From Allobosea sp. Tri-44 (GTDB taxonomy: Bacteria > Pseudomonadota > Alphaproteobacteria > Rhizobiales > Beijerinckiaceae), in assembly GCF_004123845.1 (NCBI RefSeq), contig NZ_NBDP01000019.1, positions 124,001 through 188,000 on the forward strand: a stretch of 64,000 nt of DNA, read 5' to 3'. A program made the position numbers and the translations under genes. Of the stretch, positions 26,771 through 36,742 are shown piece by piece. Position 1 is the stretch's first letter. Every line of letters begins with the position of its first letter. Below the pieces are notes generated by a model. It worked only from the letters and a program-made list of their open reading frames with translations. It was not told where the DNA came from and searched no databases.

Positions 26771-27382
26771 TCAGCAGGAGAGGAGCTGGCCCGAGCCTGT
26801 CAGCAGCTTGAGGCCGAAATAGAGCAGGATCAGGAGGGCCGCGCCGCCGAGCGCGATCAGCTTCAGCCGCTTCTCGATGAAATGCCGGATCGTCTCGCCA
26901 TAGCGGCGCAGTAGGAAGGCGAGCGCGAAGAAACGGGCGCCGCGCGCGAGCACGCAGGAGAGCACGAAGAAGCCGAGCCCAATATGGACGGCGCCGGCCA
27001 GGATGGTCACCACCTTGATCGGCGGCAGATGCGCCAGGCCGGAGGTGGTCAACAGGATCAGCGTCGTGTCGGGGCCGGCACAGGCGCGCAATTGCTCGAA
27101 AGCGTCGAGCTTGCCGTAGAAGGCGAGCACCGGCCGCGCCAGTGCATCGAAGGCATAATAGCCGAGCGCGTAGCCGGCAATGCCGCCGAGGGTCGAGAAG
27201 GCGGTCGCGATCAAGGCAAGGCGGTAGGCTCGCTCGGGCTTGGCCAGCGCCATCGGCACGAACAGCACATCGGCTGGAATCAGGAAGAAGGAGCTCTCGA
27301 TGAAAGCGACGACGGCGAGCCAGGCCTGCGCACTGCGGCGCGCGGCGAGCGAGAGCGTCCAGAGATAAAGTCGTTCGAACAT
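26771..27382 (-). CDS. YqaA/DedA-like membrane protein
   Basis: This 203-residue protein has four to five hydrophobic helices and the SNARE-associated (DedA-like) pattern: FIESSFFLIPADVLFVPMALA, then TLGGIAGYALGYYAFDAL. The short form ending in a hydrophobic helix matches the YqaA subgroup. Members are thought to act in membrane lipid movement or envelope homeostasis, but this one is untested. It is the first gene of a two-gene leftward unit with dsbB. Confidence 0.82.
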   Translation of the reverse strand: MFERLYLWTLSLAARRSAQAWLAVVAFIESSFFLIPADVLFVPMALAKPERAYRLALIATAFSTLGGIAGYALGYYAFDALARPVLAFYGKLDAFEQLRACAGPDTTLILLTTSGLAHLPPIKVVTILAGAVHIGLGFFVLSCVLARGARFFALAFLLRRYGETIRHFIEKRLKLIALGGAALLILLYFGLKLLTGSGQLLSC

Positions 27383-27496
27383 CGCCGCCCCTTAGCGGGC
27401 GCGCGTGCGCCCGTCCATGGGGCGGACGTTACATCAACGAGTGTTCACGCGAGATTGACCGGCCCTCGCCGATCGCTATAGTCCGCCGCGCCCGCC

Positions 27497-27547
27497 AGAG
27501 CAGGATGCGAAAAAGTGGATACCGGTTTTTCGCGCCAATCCTGCTCT
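27497..27547. repeat. Palindromic repeat with AGAGCAGGAT arms
   Basis: AGAGCAGGAT plus GCGAAAAA on the left pair with TTTTTCGC plus ATCCTGCTCT on the right, with a short bulge and a loop GTGGATACCGG. It lies in the gap before tRNA-Leu. This type of element (GCGAAAAAGTGG core) is a recurrent intergenic repeat in Hyphomicrobiales. Confidence 0.8.
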
Positions 27548-27572
27548 GTCTAAAGTGGGAGACGGATTCAGT

Positions 27573-27606
27573 TTCATTATGAAGTGCAAAGCACCTTCAT
27601 AATGAA
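27573..27606. repeat. TTCATTATGAAG hairpin just before tRNA-Leu
   Basis: TTCATTATGAAG (27573-27584) pairs with CTTCATAATGAA (27595-27606), extended by TGC/GCA with a one-base bulge. It ends 15 bp before the tRNA. Its arms are AT-rich in contrast to the neighbourhood. It may be part of the adjacent repeat or overlap the tRNA promoter. Confidence 0.65.
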
Positions 27607-27621
27607 GCATCCGGCTCTTGG

Positions 27622-27706
27622 GCCCCTGTGGCGGAATTGGTAGACGCGCTCGACTCAAAATCGAGTTCCGCAAGGAGTGCTGGTTCGATTCCGGCCAGGG
27701 GCACCA
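27622..27706 (+). tRNA. tRNA-Leu (anticodon CAA)
   Basis: The acceptor stem GCCCCTG pairs with CAGGGGC and the CCA end is encoded (27704-27706). The anticodon stem CTCGA/TCGAG encloses the loop CTCAAAA, giving anticodon CAA for UUG codons. A long variable arm and a T-loop TTCGATT support a class II leucine tRNA. It is complete at 85 bases. Confidence 0.97.
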
Positions 27707-28243
27707 AAATGGATTTCGCCGGCAATCCCAGGCAACCGAAAAGTCCCGCAAAATCCGGGTTTCAGCGGCTTTTCGTTTCACTGGCTTTCATCGGTCTTTG
27801 TTGATAGCCGCGGAATTTGTTGGCCTTCCGCCATCCATGGGCCAACAGGTCATTGGGTGCAGCCCAGCTCGCGGATGTCGCCATCAGGAACGCCAAGCCC
27901 AGAGAGCGTACCGTGTAGTTCTCCGACGGCGGCGGCTTGCAATTGGGGTAGAGCCTAAAGGCGCCAAGCTCTGGCGGCTTGCCTGCTGATCCGACGGCAA
28001 ATAGAAAAGCTCGCGATCGGCCCCCTATCCTGCAATCGCCCTGCGTACTGCGCGTGCAAGGCGGGAGGAAGATAAAACCCTGCTCCGCGATGATAAAGCT
28101 CAGCTTTGTAACTATTGTCACCGGAGTTAGTCTAGAGTAGCTCGCACGGGAGCTACGCAGCGCCGTTCAATTGATTTACCCAAAATTAGAACCATCGCAC
28201 TTGGCTGCTCCGGAGTTCGGCAGAGGTCTTGTGTTGAGAAGTG
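27707..28243. other. 537-bp stretch after tRNA-Leu with no convincing gene
   Basis: No frame here has a good start, ribosome site and protein-like composition. A leftward open frame (27762-28121) gives a chain with short hydrophobic blocks but no family I recognise. An inverted repeat GTAGCT-N8-AGCTAC lies at 28137-28156. The 3' flank of a leucine tRNA is a common integration site, so this may be eroded inserted DNA, but no integrase or copy of the tRNA end is visible. Confidence 0.45.
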
Positions 28244-29281
28244 CTAAGTTGCAACATGAGGCAAGGCGTTCACCCCATTCAGATGCAGCCGCATCTTGAT
28301 GTCTTGGTTGTGGTTTCCAAAGCCGCGGCCGAAAATATTGATACCTCCCGGCCGACCTTCCTTTTCATCGATGCCGATACGGAGTCGGATCGAGTGATGG
28401 CGATCGAGATCGAGATCTGCCAGGACGACGTCGCCCAGCCGACGCTCGCCGAGGAAGGTGCCCTCGGACGTGATGCGCCAGGTCGTCAGAATGCCGTATT
28501 GGGAGCCTTCGAGCTTCCACCAGGGCGGGGTGTAGGTCCCGCGCCGATCGCCATAATCGCCAGGGCAAGTCCACGTGCCGACCTTGTGTCCGTTGACCCA
28601 AAGGCTGATGTCTGACGGCCAGTCGGCATTGGTACCCGGCACCTCCGACGACATCTCCATATCGAATTCGAGCGCGGCGATCGCCCGGTTCAGCACCTTC
28701 GCGTTGTTCGGAAATTTGTATTCGACATAGCCGCGGCCAAACCAGATCAGCGCCGCCTGCACCCGCCGCGGATCGAGGAAGAGCTCGGGAACGTCGAGCA
28801 CGCCGAGGATCCGCTGGGTCGAGCAGAGGCCGCAAGGCGCCGAGACGTTCGAGCTCGTATAGAGCCCGAGCGGCATTTCGACCTCGACGATGTTGTTCTC
28901 GCGGCTCGGGTCGTCCGGATCGAGATTGACGACGATCTCGGAATAGCGCGCGGCACAGATCTTCTGCTGGCCCTTGGCCGCCTTGCCGAGCGAGGTTGAG
29001 ATCAACTCGGCCTCTTCCAGAACCTGGACATTGGTCGCGATCGTCGACTGCGGCAGGCCCAGCGCCTCGGCGATCTGGTTGATGTTCTTGGGACCGTGCC
29101 GGTTGAGCAGCTTCAGGATGCGGAGCCTGACCGGGGAGGCCAGACCGTGCAGCACCTGATACTGCCGCCCCGCATCGACCACGAGGAAGCCCTGGCCCTG
29201 CCGACCCTCGGCCCGTGATGTAGCGCCGCCGCCGTTGCGGCGGCGGCCGCCGCGAGTTGAGGCTGTCGGGCTCTGGTCCAT
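28244..29281 (-). CDS. HTH regulator with large C-terminal domain, partner of arabinofuranosidase
   Basis: The 345-residue protein has a basic, glycine-rich N-terminal tail, then an ArsR-like winged helix (about 40-110) with YQVLHGLASPVRLRILKLL and INQIAEALGLPQSTIATNVQVL. The remaining 230 residues form a beta-rich domain with tryptophan-rich strands such as DISLWVNGHKVGTWTCPGD. That is reminiscent of a sugar-binding module, though I cannot name it. It starts 19 bp after the GH51 gene stop, so it is cotranscribed and probably senses the released sugar. Confidence 0.72.
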   Translation of the reverse strand: MDQSPTASTRGGRRRNGGGATSRAEGRQGQGFLVVDAGRQYQVLHGLASPVRLRILKLLNRHGPKNINQIAEALGLPQSTIATNVQVLEEAELISTSLGKAAKGQQKICAARYSEIVVNLDPDDPSRENNIVEVEMPLGLYTSSNVSAPCGLCSTQRILGVLDVPELFLDPRRVQAALIWFGRGYVEYKFPNNAKVLNRAIAALEFDMEMSSEVPGTNADWPSDISLWVNGHKVGTWTCPGDYGDRRGTYTPPWWKLEGSQYGILTTWRITSEGTFLGERRLGDVVLADLDLDRHHSIRLRIGIDEKEGRPGGINIFGRGFGNHNQDIKMRLHLNGVNALPHVAT

Positions 29282-29300
29282 CTTTGCGGGCGCCGTTCTG

Positions 29301-30832
29301 TCAGCTCTCGAGCCTGATCACATTCCACGAGGCCGGCTGCAATTCCAAAGTGATCCTGTCCGACTTCGTGGATACCCCCTTGAGCGTCGCCGGTTTGACC
29401 TTGAGCGGCTCCTTCTTGCTGTTGACTGCCTTCAGATCGCTGTGGCGCAGCTCCGTCGCTTCCGTGACCTTGAGCTTGCCGAAACCCCGTGCATCGATCG
29501 CGACGTCGATGCTCTGTTCCAGGTCGCGGTTCAGCAGGAAGAGCGAGACGCCCTTGTCGTCGCTCACCACCGATGCTTTCAGATAGGGCGCGTCGATCGG
29601 ATAGAAGAGGTCCTGCTTGCCGCGCGGGTCGAAGTAGTTGGCCTGGTAGTTCTCGGATTTGACGATGGCCTTGAGCACAGTGCCGCGCCCGAGACGGCTC
29701 ATCTGCGCGAAGGGCCAGAAGATCGTCTGACGCCAGGCCGGGCCGCCGGTTTCGGTCATGATCGGCGCGATGACGTTGACGAGTTGCGCCAGGCAGGCGG
29801 CCTTGACCCGGTCAGCATGGTTGAGGAGCGAGATGCAGGCGCCGCCGAAGACCAGGGCGTCCTCCATGGAATAGATCTCCTCGAGAATGGGCGGGGCCAC
29901 CGGCCAGCCCTCCTTGACGCGATCGGCCCGGACGCGGCGTGTGCGGTACCAGACGTTCCATTCGTCGAAGCTCAGCATGATGCGCTTGTCCGAGCGCCGC
30001 CGTGCCGCGACCGCGTCCGAGATCGCGACTACCTCCTCGATGAAGTTGTCCATCAGGTCAGGACTGGCCAGGAACGCCTTGGTGTCGCCGGCATAGTTGT
30101 TGAAGTAGGTGTGCAGTGAGATGAACTCGACCTGGTCGAAGGTGTGCTCCAACACCTCGTCCTCCCAGCGGCCATAGGTCGGCATGTTGCGACCCGACGA
30201 GCCGCAGGCGGCGAGTTCGATCGACGGGTCGATCCAGCGCATCATCTTCGCCGCTTCATGTGCGACACGGCCATATTCGGTCGCCGTCTTGTGCTCCATC
30301 TGCCAGGGGCCGTCGACCTCGTTGCCGAGGCACCAGAACTTCACGTTGTGCGGCTTCTTCCAGCCGTGCTTGATGCGAAGATCCGACCAGGCGGTCCCGC
30401 CGGGATGGTTGCAGTACTCGACGAGATTGCGGGCAGCGTCGCCGTCGCGCGTGCCGAGATTGACCGCGAGCATGGGCTCGATCTTCGCCGCCCGGCACCA
30501 GTCCACGAATTCGTTGGTGCCGAAGCTGTTCGGCTCGGTGGTGAACCAGGCGAGATCGAGCCGGGCGGGCCGGTCCTTGATCGGGCCGACGCCGTCCTCC
30601 CAATTATAGCCCGAGACGAAGTTGCCACCGGGATAGCGCATGATCGTCGGCCCGAGCTCCTTGACGAGGTCGAGCACGTCCTTGCGGAAGCCGCGTTTGT
30701 CGGCGGTGGGATGACCGGGCTCGTAGATGCCGCCGTACACGCAGCGGCCGAGATGCTCGATGAAGGCGCCGAACAACCGGGGATCGGTCTCGCCGATGGC
30801 GAAGGCGCGGTCGAAGGTGATGCTGGCTTGTC

Positions 30833-30836
<4 letters not shown>
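29301..30836 (-). CDS. abfA: GH51 alpha-L-arabinofuranosidase, cytoplasmic
   Basis: This 511-residue family 51 glycoside hydrolase releases L-arabinofuranose from arabinan and arabinoxylan fragments. The acid/base is Glu173 in CLGNEVDGPW and the nucleophile is Glu292 in FDEWNVWY. The N-terminal GAFIEHLGRCVYGGIYEPGH is diagnostic. No signal peptide is present, so it should act inside the cell on imported oligosaccharides. It overlaps the upstream ABC ATPase gene by 4 bp (ATGA), tying the enzyme to that importer. Confidence 0.94.
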
Positions 30837-31674
<838 letters not shown>

Positions 31675-31678
<4 letters not shown>

Positions 31679-32685
31679 GCCGCGATCCCCGGATTGACCG
31701 CATGGCAGGCGACGCGATGGCCAGGCATGGTCGCGATCATCGCCGGCACGGTCGTCGCGCAGACGGGCATGGCGAGCGGACAGCGCGGGTGGAAGCGGCA
31801 GCCCGGTGGTGGGGCAGCGAGGCTGGGCGGGGTGCCCTCGAGCCCCTCGCGCTGCTTGATGTCGCCGATGCGCGGCAGGCTCGCGATCAGATGCCGCGTA
31901 TAGGGGTGCAGCGGCTCAGCGAATATCTCGGCCGTCTCGCCATCCTCGACCAGCCGCCCCGCATACATGATGCCGAGCCGGTCGGTCAGCGCCGCATGCA
32001 CGCCCATATCGTGCGTGATGAACAGCATGCTCGAACCCATCTCGCGCTGGATCGTACGGATCATCCCCAGCACGTCTTTCTGCACGACGACGTCGAGCGC
32101 TGTCGTGGGCTCGTCGGCGATGATGAACTCCGGCTTGCAGATCGTCGCGAGCGCGATTGTGACCCGCTGGCGCATGCCGCCGGAGAGCTCGTGCGGATAG
32201 GCGGCGAGCACGGAAGGGTCGAGCTTGACGCGCTCGAGATGCGCCGCCGCCCTGGCGTCGAACTCGGCCTTGCCGCCGCCGAGATGGCGCCAGGCGAAAT
32301 CGCGGAAGCTGTATCTGATCCGCCTGAGCGGATTCAGCACGTTCATCGAGCCCTGCATGATGTAGGACAGGTGCCGCCAGCGGATACGACGCACGACCTC
32401 CTGCGGGGCCCGGCCGATCGCATCCCATTCCGGCAGGAAAGAGAAGCGGGCCGACCCGCCAACCATTTCGAGCGGCGGCTTCAGCAGCCCTGCGATCGTC
32501 TTGACCAGCGTCGTCTTGCCGGAGCTGGATTCGCCGGCGAGCCCGTAGATCTCGTTGCGGCGAACATCGAAGCTGACGCCATCGACCGCCCTAACCTCGC
32601 GATTGACGCCGAAATAGCGGGTGCGGAAATGCGCCTGGAGGTCGCGGACCTCCAGCACCGGCGCCTGATCGGCCGCGCCGCTCAT
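31675..32685 (-). CDS. Dipeptide/oligosaccharide-type ABC importer ATPase (DppD-like)
   Basis: This 336-residue ATPase contains the Walker A variant GESSSGKTT, ABC signature LSGGMRQRV, Walker B FIIADEPTTALD and H-loop FITHDMGVHA. The C-terminal oligopeptide-family extension CRFHPRCPLAMPVC is intact. I set the start at ATG 32685 (MSGAADQAP), after a GGGGGG stretch; the frame extends further upstream but overlaps the permease gene. It overlaps the permease by 4 bp and the next ATPase by 4 bp. Confidence 0.9.
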
Positions 32686-33545
32686 CGGCTGCCCCCCATC
32701 CTGGCCAGGCGGCTGCGCGGGTCGATGTATTCGTTCATCGAGACCGCGAGCAGAAAAAGGCCAACGAAGGTCATCACCACCAGCCCGACCGGGAAGGCGA
32801 TCCACCACCAGATGCCGGCGACCAGCGCTGTGTGCTGGTTCGCCCAGTAGATCATGCCGCCGATGGTCGGGGTGTTGATGTCCGTGAAACCGAGAACAGC
32901 GAGGGTGACCTCGATGCCGATCGACCAGTTCATGTTGTTCATCGTGGTCGAGAACACGATCGGCATCACATAGGGCAGATGCTCGCGCGCCAGGATCTCG
33001 TGCGTCTTCATGCCCGAGAAGATGCTCGTCTGGGTGAATTCGCGGGTTTTCAGGCTGAGCGCGACCGAGCGGATCAGGCGGGCGTCATAGGCCCAGCCGA
33101 GGCAGGCCATGATGGTGGCGAGCAGCGGCGTCGACATCGTGTCGCGCAGCACGAAGTAGAACAGGATCAGGATCGGGAAGAGCGGGATGATGATGAAGGT
33201 GTCGTTGATCGACATCAGCACCCGGTCGATCCAGCCGCCGCTGTAGCCGGCGAGCAGCCCGACCACGAGGGCGATGACCCGCGACAGTAGCGCCACCATG
33301 ATGCCGAAGCTCAGCGTGTTGCGGATCGCGAAGGTCAGGTGCCAGAACACGTCCTGTCCGCGCGAGGTCGTGCCGAGCCAGTGCACGGACGAGGGCGGCA
33401 GATCGGGCGGCACGAGATAGACCTCGCCCGGCGGATAGGGCGCGACGAAGGACAGCGCCGCCATCACCAGCACGACCGACACGAGCACGAGGCCGATCCG
33501 GAATTCGATGTTGTAGCGGAGGAGGTCGCGCAGGATGGTCAGCAT
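32682..33545 (-). CDS. Dipeptide/oligosaccharide-type ABC permease (DppC-like)
   Basis: This 287-residue inner-membrane permease has about six helices. It starts ILRDLLRYNIEFRIGLVLVSVV and has the DppC-type loop HWLGTTSRGQDVFWHL before the core BPD transport domain. The ATPase-contact region is near KTREFTQTSIFSGMKTHEILAREHL. The start is ATG 33545, overlapping the DppB-like stop by one base. Longer frames through this start run out of frame into the neighbouring permease and are not real. Confidence 0.9.
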   Translation of the reverse strand: MLTILRDLLRYNIEFRIGLVLVSVVLVMAALSFVAPYPPGEVYLVPPDLPPSSVHWLGTTSRGQDVFWHLTFAIRNTLSFGIMVALLSRVIALVVGLLAGYSGGWIDRVLMSINDTFIIIPLFPILILFYFVLRDTMSTPLLATIMACLGWAYDARLIRSVALSLKTREFTQTSIFSGMKTHEILAREHLPYVMPIVFSTTMNNMNWSIGIEVTLAVLGFTDINTPTIGGMIYWANQHTALVAGIWWWIAFPVGLVVMTFVGLFLLAVSMNEYIDPRSRLARMGGSR

Positions 33546-34549
33546 CAACGCAGCTCCACACGCGGATCGATCAGCGGATAAAGCAGGTCGATGATGAGCA
33601 CGCCGATGGAAACGGCGATGATCGAGACGGTCGTGACGCCAAGAACGAGCCCGTAATCCCCGGCATAGACCGCGTCGACGAGGAGCGTGCCGACCCCGGG
33701 GTAGCCGAAGACCTTCTCGGTGATCACGGCGCCGTTGAAGATGCCGCCGAGCGACATGGCGAGCCCGGTCACCTGCGGCGCCAGCGCATTGCGCATGACG
33801 TAGGAGCCGAGCACCCGGCGACTGTCGAGCCCGGCGATCTCGGCATAGACGACATAGTCCTCGGTCACGATGTTCGAGACCAGCGAGCGCATGCCGAGGA
33901 ACCAGCTGCCGAGACCTATCAGGATCAGCGAGAGCGCCGGCAGGATCGAATGCCGGGCGACACTCGAGATGAAAGGCCAGTTCCAGCCCTGCTGCAGGTT
34001 CATCGCCGACCCGCCGGTGATCGGCAGCACCGGCCAGAGGAAGCCGAAGATGATGAGCAGGAGCAGCGCGACGATGTAGTAGGGGATCGGATGCACCCCC
34101 ATTGCCACCACGCCCATCAGCTTCAGCGTGCGGTTGCGCTGATAGTAGCCGGCGAGCCCGCCGAGCAGGTTGCCGAGCACCCAGGTGATCAGCGTCGAGA
34201 CGATCAGTAGGCCCGCCGTCCACGGCAGGGCCCGGGCGATCAGGGTCGAGACCGGGGTCGGAAAAGCGGAGAGCGAGGGACCGAAATCGCCGCGCAGCAC
34301 CCGGCTCCAGAACGTGACGTATTGCTCGGCCAGCGTTCCCTTCAGGCCATAGAGCTCCTGAAGCGAGGCCCGCATCGCCGCGATCGCATCGGGCGAGGTG
34401 CTGCCGAAGGAGGTCACGGCCGAGATCGACTGCTCGACCGGGTCGATCGGGGAGGCATGGGTGATCACGAAGGCCAGGTTGACGCCGATGAAGACGACCA
34501 CGACGAACTGGACCAAGCGTTTCGCGAGATAGGCGATGTAGGCGTTCAT
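33545..34549 (-). CDS. Dipeptide/oligosaccharide-type ABC permease (DppB-like)
   Basis: This 334-residue permease starts with the typical helix AYLAKRLVQFVVVVFIGVNLAFVITHASP, then has a long periplasmic loop and the BPD transport domain. The segment GLDSRRVLGSYVMRNALAPQVTG is the EAA-like coupling region. The late TEKVFGYPGVGTLLVDAV is diagnostic of DppB/OppB. It follows the binding-protein gene after a 106-bp gap holding a strong hairpin. Confidence 0.9.
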   Translation of the reverse strand: MNAYIAYLAKRLVQFVVVVFIGVNLAFVITHASPIDPVEQSISAVTSFGSTSPDAIAAMRASLQELYGLKGTLAEQYVTFWSRVLRGDFGPSLSAFPTPVSTLIARALPWTAGLLIVSTLITWVLGNLLGGLAGYYQRNRTLKLMGVVAMGVHPIPYYIVALLLLIIFGFLWPVLPITGGSAMNLQQGWNWPFISSVARHSILPALSLILIGLGSWFLGMRSLVSNIVTEDYVVYAEIAGLDSRRVLGSYVMRNALAPQVTGLAMSLGGIFNGAVITEKVFGYPGVGTLLVDAVYAGDYGLVLGVTTVSIIAVSIGVLIIDLLYPLIDPRVELR

Positions 34550-34622
34550 GCGATCCCGAAAGCTCCACCTGGCCGGCGGCGAAGGGCCGCGCGCCGGCTG
34601 GCGATTGTCCTGGGAAGGAGGT

Positions 34623-34648
34623 GGGGCCGCCCCTCGAGGCGCGGCCCC
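34623..34648. repeat. GC-rich stem-loop between binding-protein and permease genes
   Basis: GGGGCCGC (34623-34630) pairs with GCGGCCCC (34641-34648); the inner CCTC/GAGG also pairs, leaving one mismatch. It begins 8 bp after the binding-protein stop. No T-run follows on the minus strand, so it is more likely a 3'-end stabiliser or attenuator than a full terminator. Confidence 0.75.
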
Positions 34649-34655
34649 TGTCGGA

Positions 34656-36557
34656 TCACTTGGTCGGCTTCAGCCGCACGAACATGTAGCGGGAGTTACC
34701 CCAATTCGTGACCGGGTTGGCATAAGGGTCGTCGGAGGTCGGGTAGCCGGTCCAGTAGGTCTGATCCATCGCGGTGAAGACGTTGTAGGCCATCAACGGG
34801 ATGATCGGCATTTCGCGCGTCATCAGCTTGACGTAGTCGCGCCCGAGCTCGACACCTTTGGGATCGTCGAAGCCGATCCTGCGGATGTCCTCGATGATCT
34901 TGTCGAGTTCGGGATGCGTCCAGCGCTGCCAGTTGCGCAAGGGCTGCGGCTGGCCGGGCTGGGCGACGAACTGCGAGTGCCAGCTGTCCATGAAGTAGGA
35001 CAGATCCTGGTGCCCGCCCCAGGTTTCGACGCTCCAGCCGATGAAGCTGTCGAAGTCGCCGGCCGCGCGCCGCGTCAGCAGCGTGCCCTGAGCGACGTCG
35101 ATGCGCGCGTCGATGCCGGCCTGCTTCCATTGCTGTACGATCATCGTGCCGGCACGCGTCATGACCGGTCGCAGATCGCCCTCGACCATGAGCCTGACCA
35201 CGAACGGTTTGCCATCGGGCGTCAGCCACTGGTTGCCCTGCTTGCGGAAACCGGCTCGCGTCAGCAATTCACCGGCGGCAGCGACATTGGTCTTCCACCA
35301 GCCGAGGCCGAAGGATTTGCCTATCACCGTCGGATCGGCGGGGATCTGGTCGCCCATGGACGGACGCAGCATGTCGGCGATCTGCTTTCCGACCGTCGGG
35401 TCGTAAGGCTTGATCTTGCTTGTACCGGTGTCGATCTCGAAATCCTTGAGCCAGGCCTCCATCGGCTTGTGGTAGGCCTCCGGATGGATGCCGGTCGGCG
35501 GCACGGCGATCGCCGAGATGGTCGCGGCGCCGCGATAGGCCGCCATCGACACCGCCTTGACGTCGATCATCAGCGCCAGCGCCCAGCGCACGTCTCGGTT
35601 CTTGAGGTTCTCGTTCTGGGTGTTGAAGATGACCGCCGGCAGGGTCGGGTCCGGATGGCCATAGGGAAAGCCCTTGAACCAGGCGCGCGTGCCCTTGTCC
35701 TGCTTTGCCAGCGTGAACATGCCCTCGGGCGCGATGTCATGGATCACGTCGAGCTCATGGTTGAGCTGGGCGATGACGCGCTTGTCGGGTGGGCCGGGAT
35801 CGACATAGGCGAGGTATTTCGGCCCGGGTTTGCCGAGGCTGCCGAGCGAGGTGCGCTGCCAGTCCTCACGCAGCTGCCAGATGTACCACTTTCCGTCGGG
35901 GTCGAAGGATTGCAGCGTATAGGCACCGAGCGTGACCGGCTTGTTGAAGTCGAACTTCAGGGGATCCTCGACCTTGTCGAAGACGTGCTTCGGCAGGATC
36001 CAGATCGCGCCCCAGCGCACCGTGAAATTGGTGTGGAAGCGGGAATTCGGCTTCTTCAGCTTGAAGATCACCGTTTCCGCATCGGGCGCCTCGACGGAGG
36101 CGACGTTGTTCGCCAGCACCGCGGAGAAGCGCATGTTCGCGTTCTTGACCTGGATGTCGACGGTGGCTTTGACGTCGGCGGAGCTGAACTCCACGCCGTC
36201 GCTCCAGAAGAGGCCGCGCCGGAGCTTGACCTGCATCTCGGTGAAGTCGGCATTGTAGACCGGCTTGTCGGTGGCGAGCGAATTATACCAGGGGCCGTCG
36301 AGGCCTTTCTCGGGGTCGATGTACCAGAGGGTGTCGAGTGCAGCCTGCTGCAGCCCGTTCGACTGGCTGCCGGCGTTGATCGCCCAGATGTTGAACCAGC
36401 CGGCGTTCTTGATCGTCCCTTCTGGATTTTCGAGGATCAGGAGCTCATTGCGGGGAATATTCTGTGGAATGCCCTGTGCCGCGGCCGGCGCGGACGAGAG
36501 CGGCATTGTCGCGGCCAAGAGCGCAGCGGCAAGCAGCCAGGCGCGTAAACGCGTCAT
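34656..36557 (-). CDS. Family 5 extracellular solute-binding protein (oligosaccharide or peptide)
   Basis: The 633-residue periplasmic protein has a signal peptide (about 1-28, ending PAAAQ) and the SBP_bac_5 layout. KVRRG-type signals such as MQVKLRRGLFWSDGVEFSSADV and the late VKLMTREMPIIPLMAYN are present. It is longer than usual for the family. ATG 36557 follows GGGAGG. It heads the operon containing GH51 arabinofuranosidase. Family 5 proteins in such plant-polysaccharide clusters can bind oligosaccharides, so an arabino-oligosaccharide ligand is plausible but inferred. Confidence 0.88.
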   Translation of the reverse strand: MTRLRAWLLAAALLAATMPLSSAPAAAQGIPQNIPRNELLILENPEGTIKNAGWFNIWAINAGSQSNGLQQAALDTLWYIDPEKGLDGPWYNSLATDKPVYNADFTEMQVKLRRGLFWSDGVEFSSADVKATVDIQVKNANMRFSAVLANNVASVEAPDAETVIFKLKKPNSRFHTNFTVRWGAIWILPKHVFDKVEDPLKFDFNKPVTLGAYTLQSFDPDGKWYIWQLREDWQRTSLGSLGKPGPKYLAYVDPGPPDKRVIAQLNHELDVIHDIAPEGMFTLAKQDKGTRAWFKGFPYGHPDPTLPAVIFNTQNENLKNRDVRWALALMIDVKAVSMAAYRGAATISAIAVPPTGIHPEAYHKPMEAWLKDFEIDTGTSKIKPYDPTVGKQIADMLRPSMGDQIPADPTVIGKSFGLGWWKTNVAAAGELLTRAGFRKQGNQWLTPDGKPFVVRLMVEGDLRPVMTRAGTMIVQQWKQAGIDARIDVAQGTLLTRRAAGDFDSFIGWSVETWGGHQDLSYFMDSWHSQFVAQPGQPQPLRNWQRWTHPELDKIIEDIRRIGFDDPKGVELGRDYVKLMTREMPIIPLMAYNVFTAMDQTYWTGYPTSDDPYANPVTNWGNSRYMFVRLKPTK

Positions 36558-36644
36558 CGTCACCTCCCTGAACGGGGCGTTTCTCGCCCTTCATGATCGG
36601 GAGCTTAGGCGTCGCCCAAAATCGGGGCAACGACGGATGTGATC

Positions 36645-36665
36645 CATATCAGAAGGTTAGATATG
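36645..36665. promoter_or_regulatory. CATATC-N9-GATATG inverted repeat upstream of the binding-protein gene
   Basis: Perfect 6-bp arms lie in the 185-bp gap between the LacI gene end and the leftward family 5 binding-protein start, 88 bp from that start. A second palindrome AGTGC-N5-GCACT sits beside it at 36667-36681. Either could bind the adjacent LacI-type regulator and give the operon its own control. Confidence 0.45.
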
Positions 36666-36742
36666 AAGTGCTTATCGCACTGATTTTTATTGCTTTTTCT
36701 TGATGCCCTGTTTCGGCAAACGGGTATTCCAAAGCCTGTTGA

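Noticed and set aside
27650..27665. ACTCAAAATCGAGT, similar to the operator core at 42709-42746
   Set aside because: It is the anticodon stem-loop of tRNA-Leu(CAA); the resemblance is coincidental.
27622..28243. A prophage or integrative island at tRNA-Leu
   Set aside because: No integrase, phage gene or duplicate of the tRNA 3' end is visible in the window.
33546..34568. An apparent 628-residue fusion of a DppC-like permease with an N-terminal extension
   Set aside because: The extension is an out-of-frame reading of the DppB-like gene, rich in Arg and Ala; the true permease starts at 33545.
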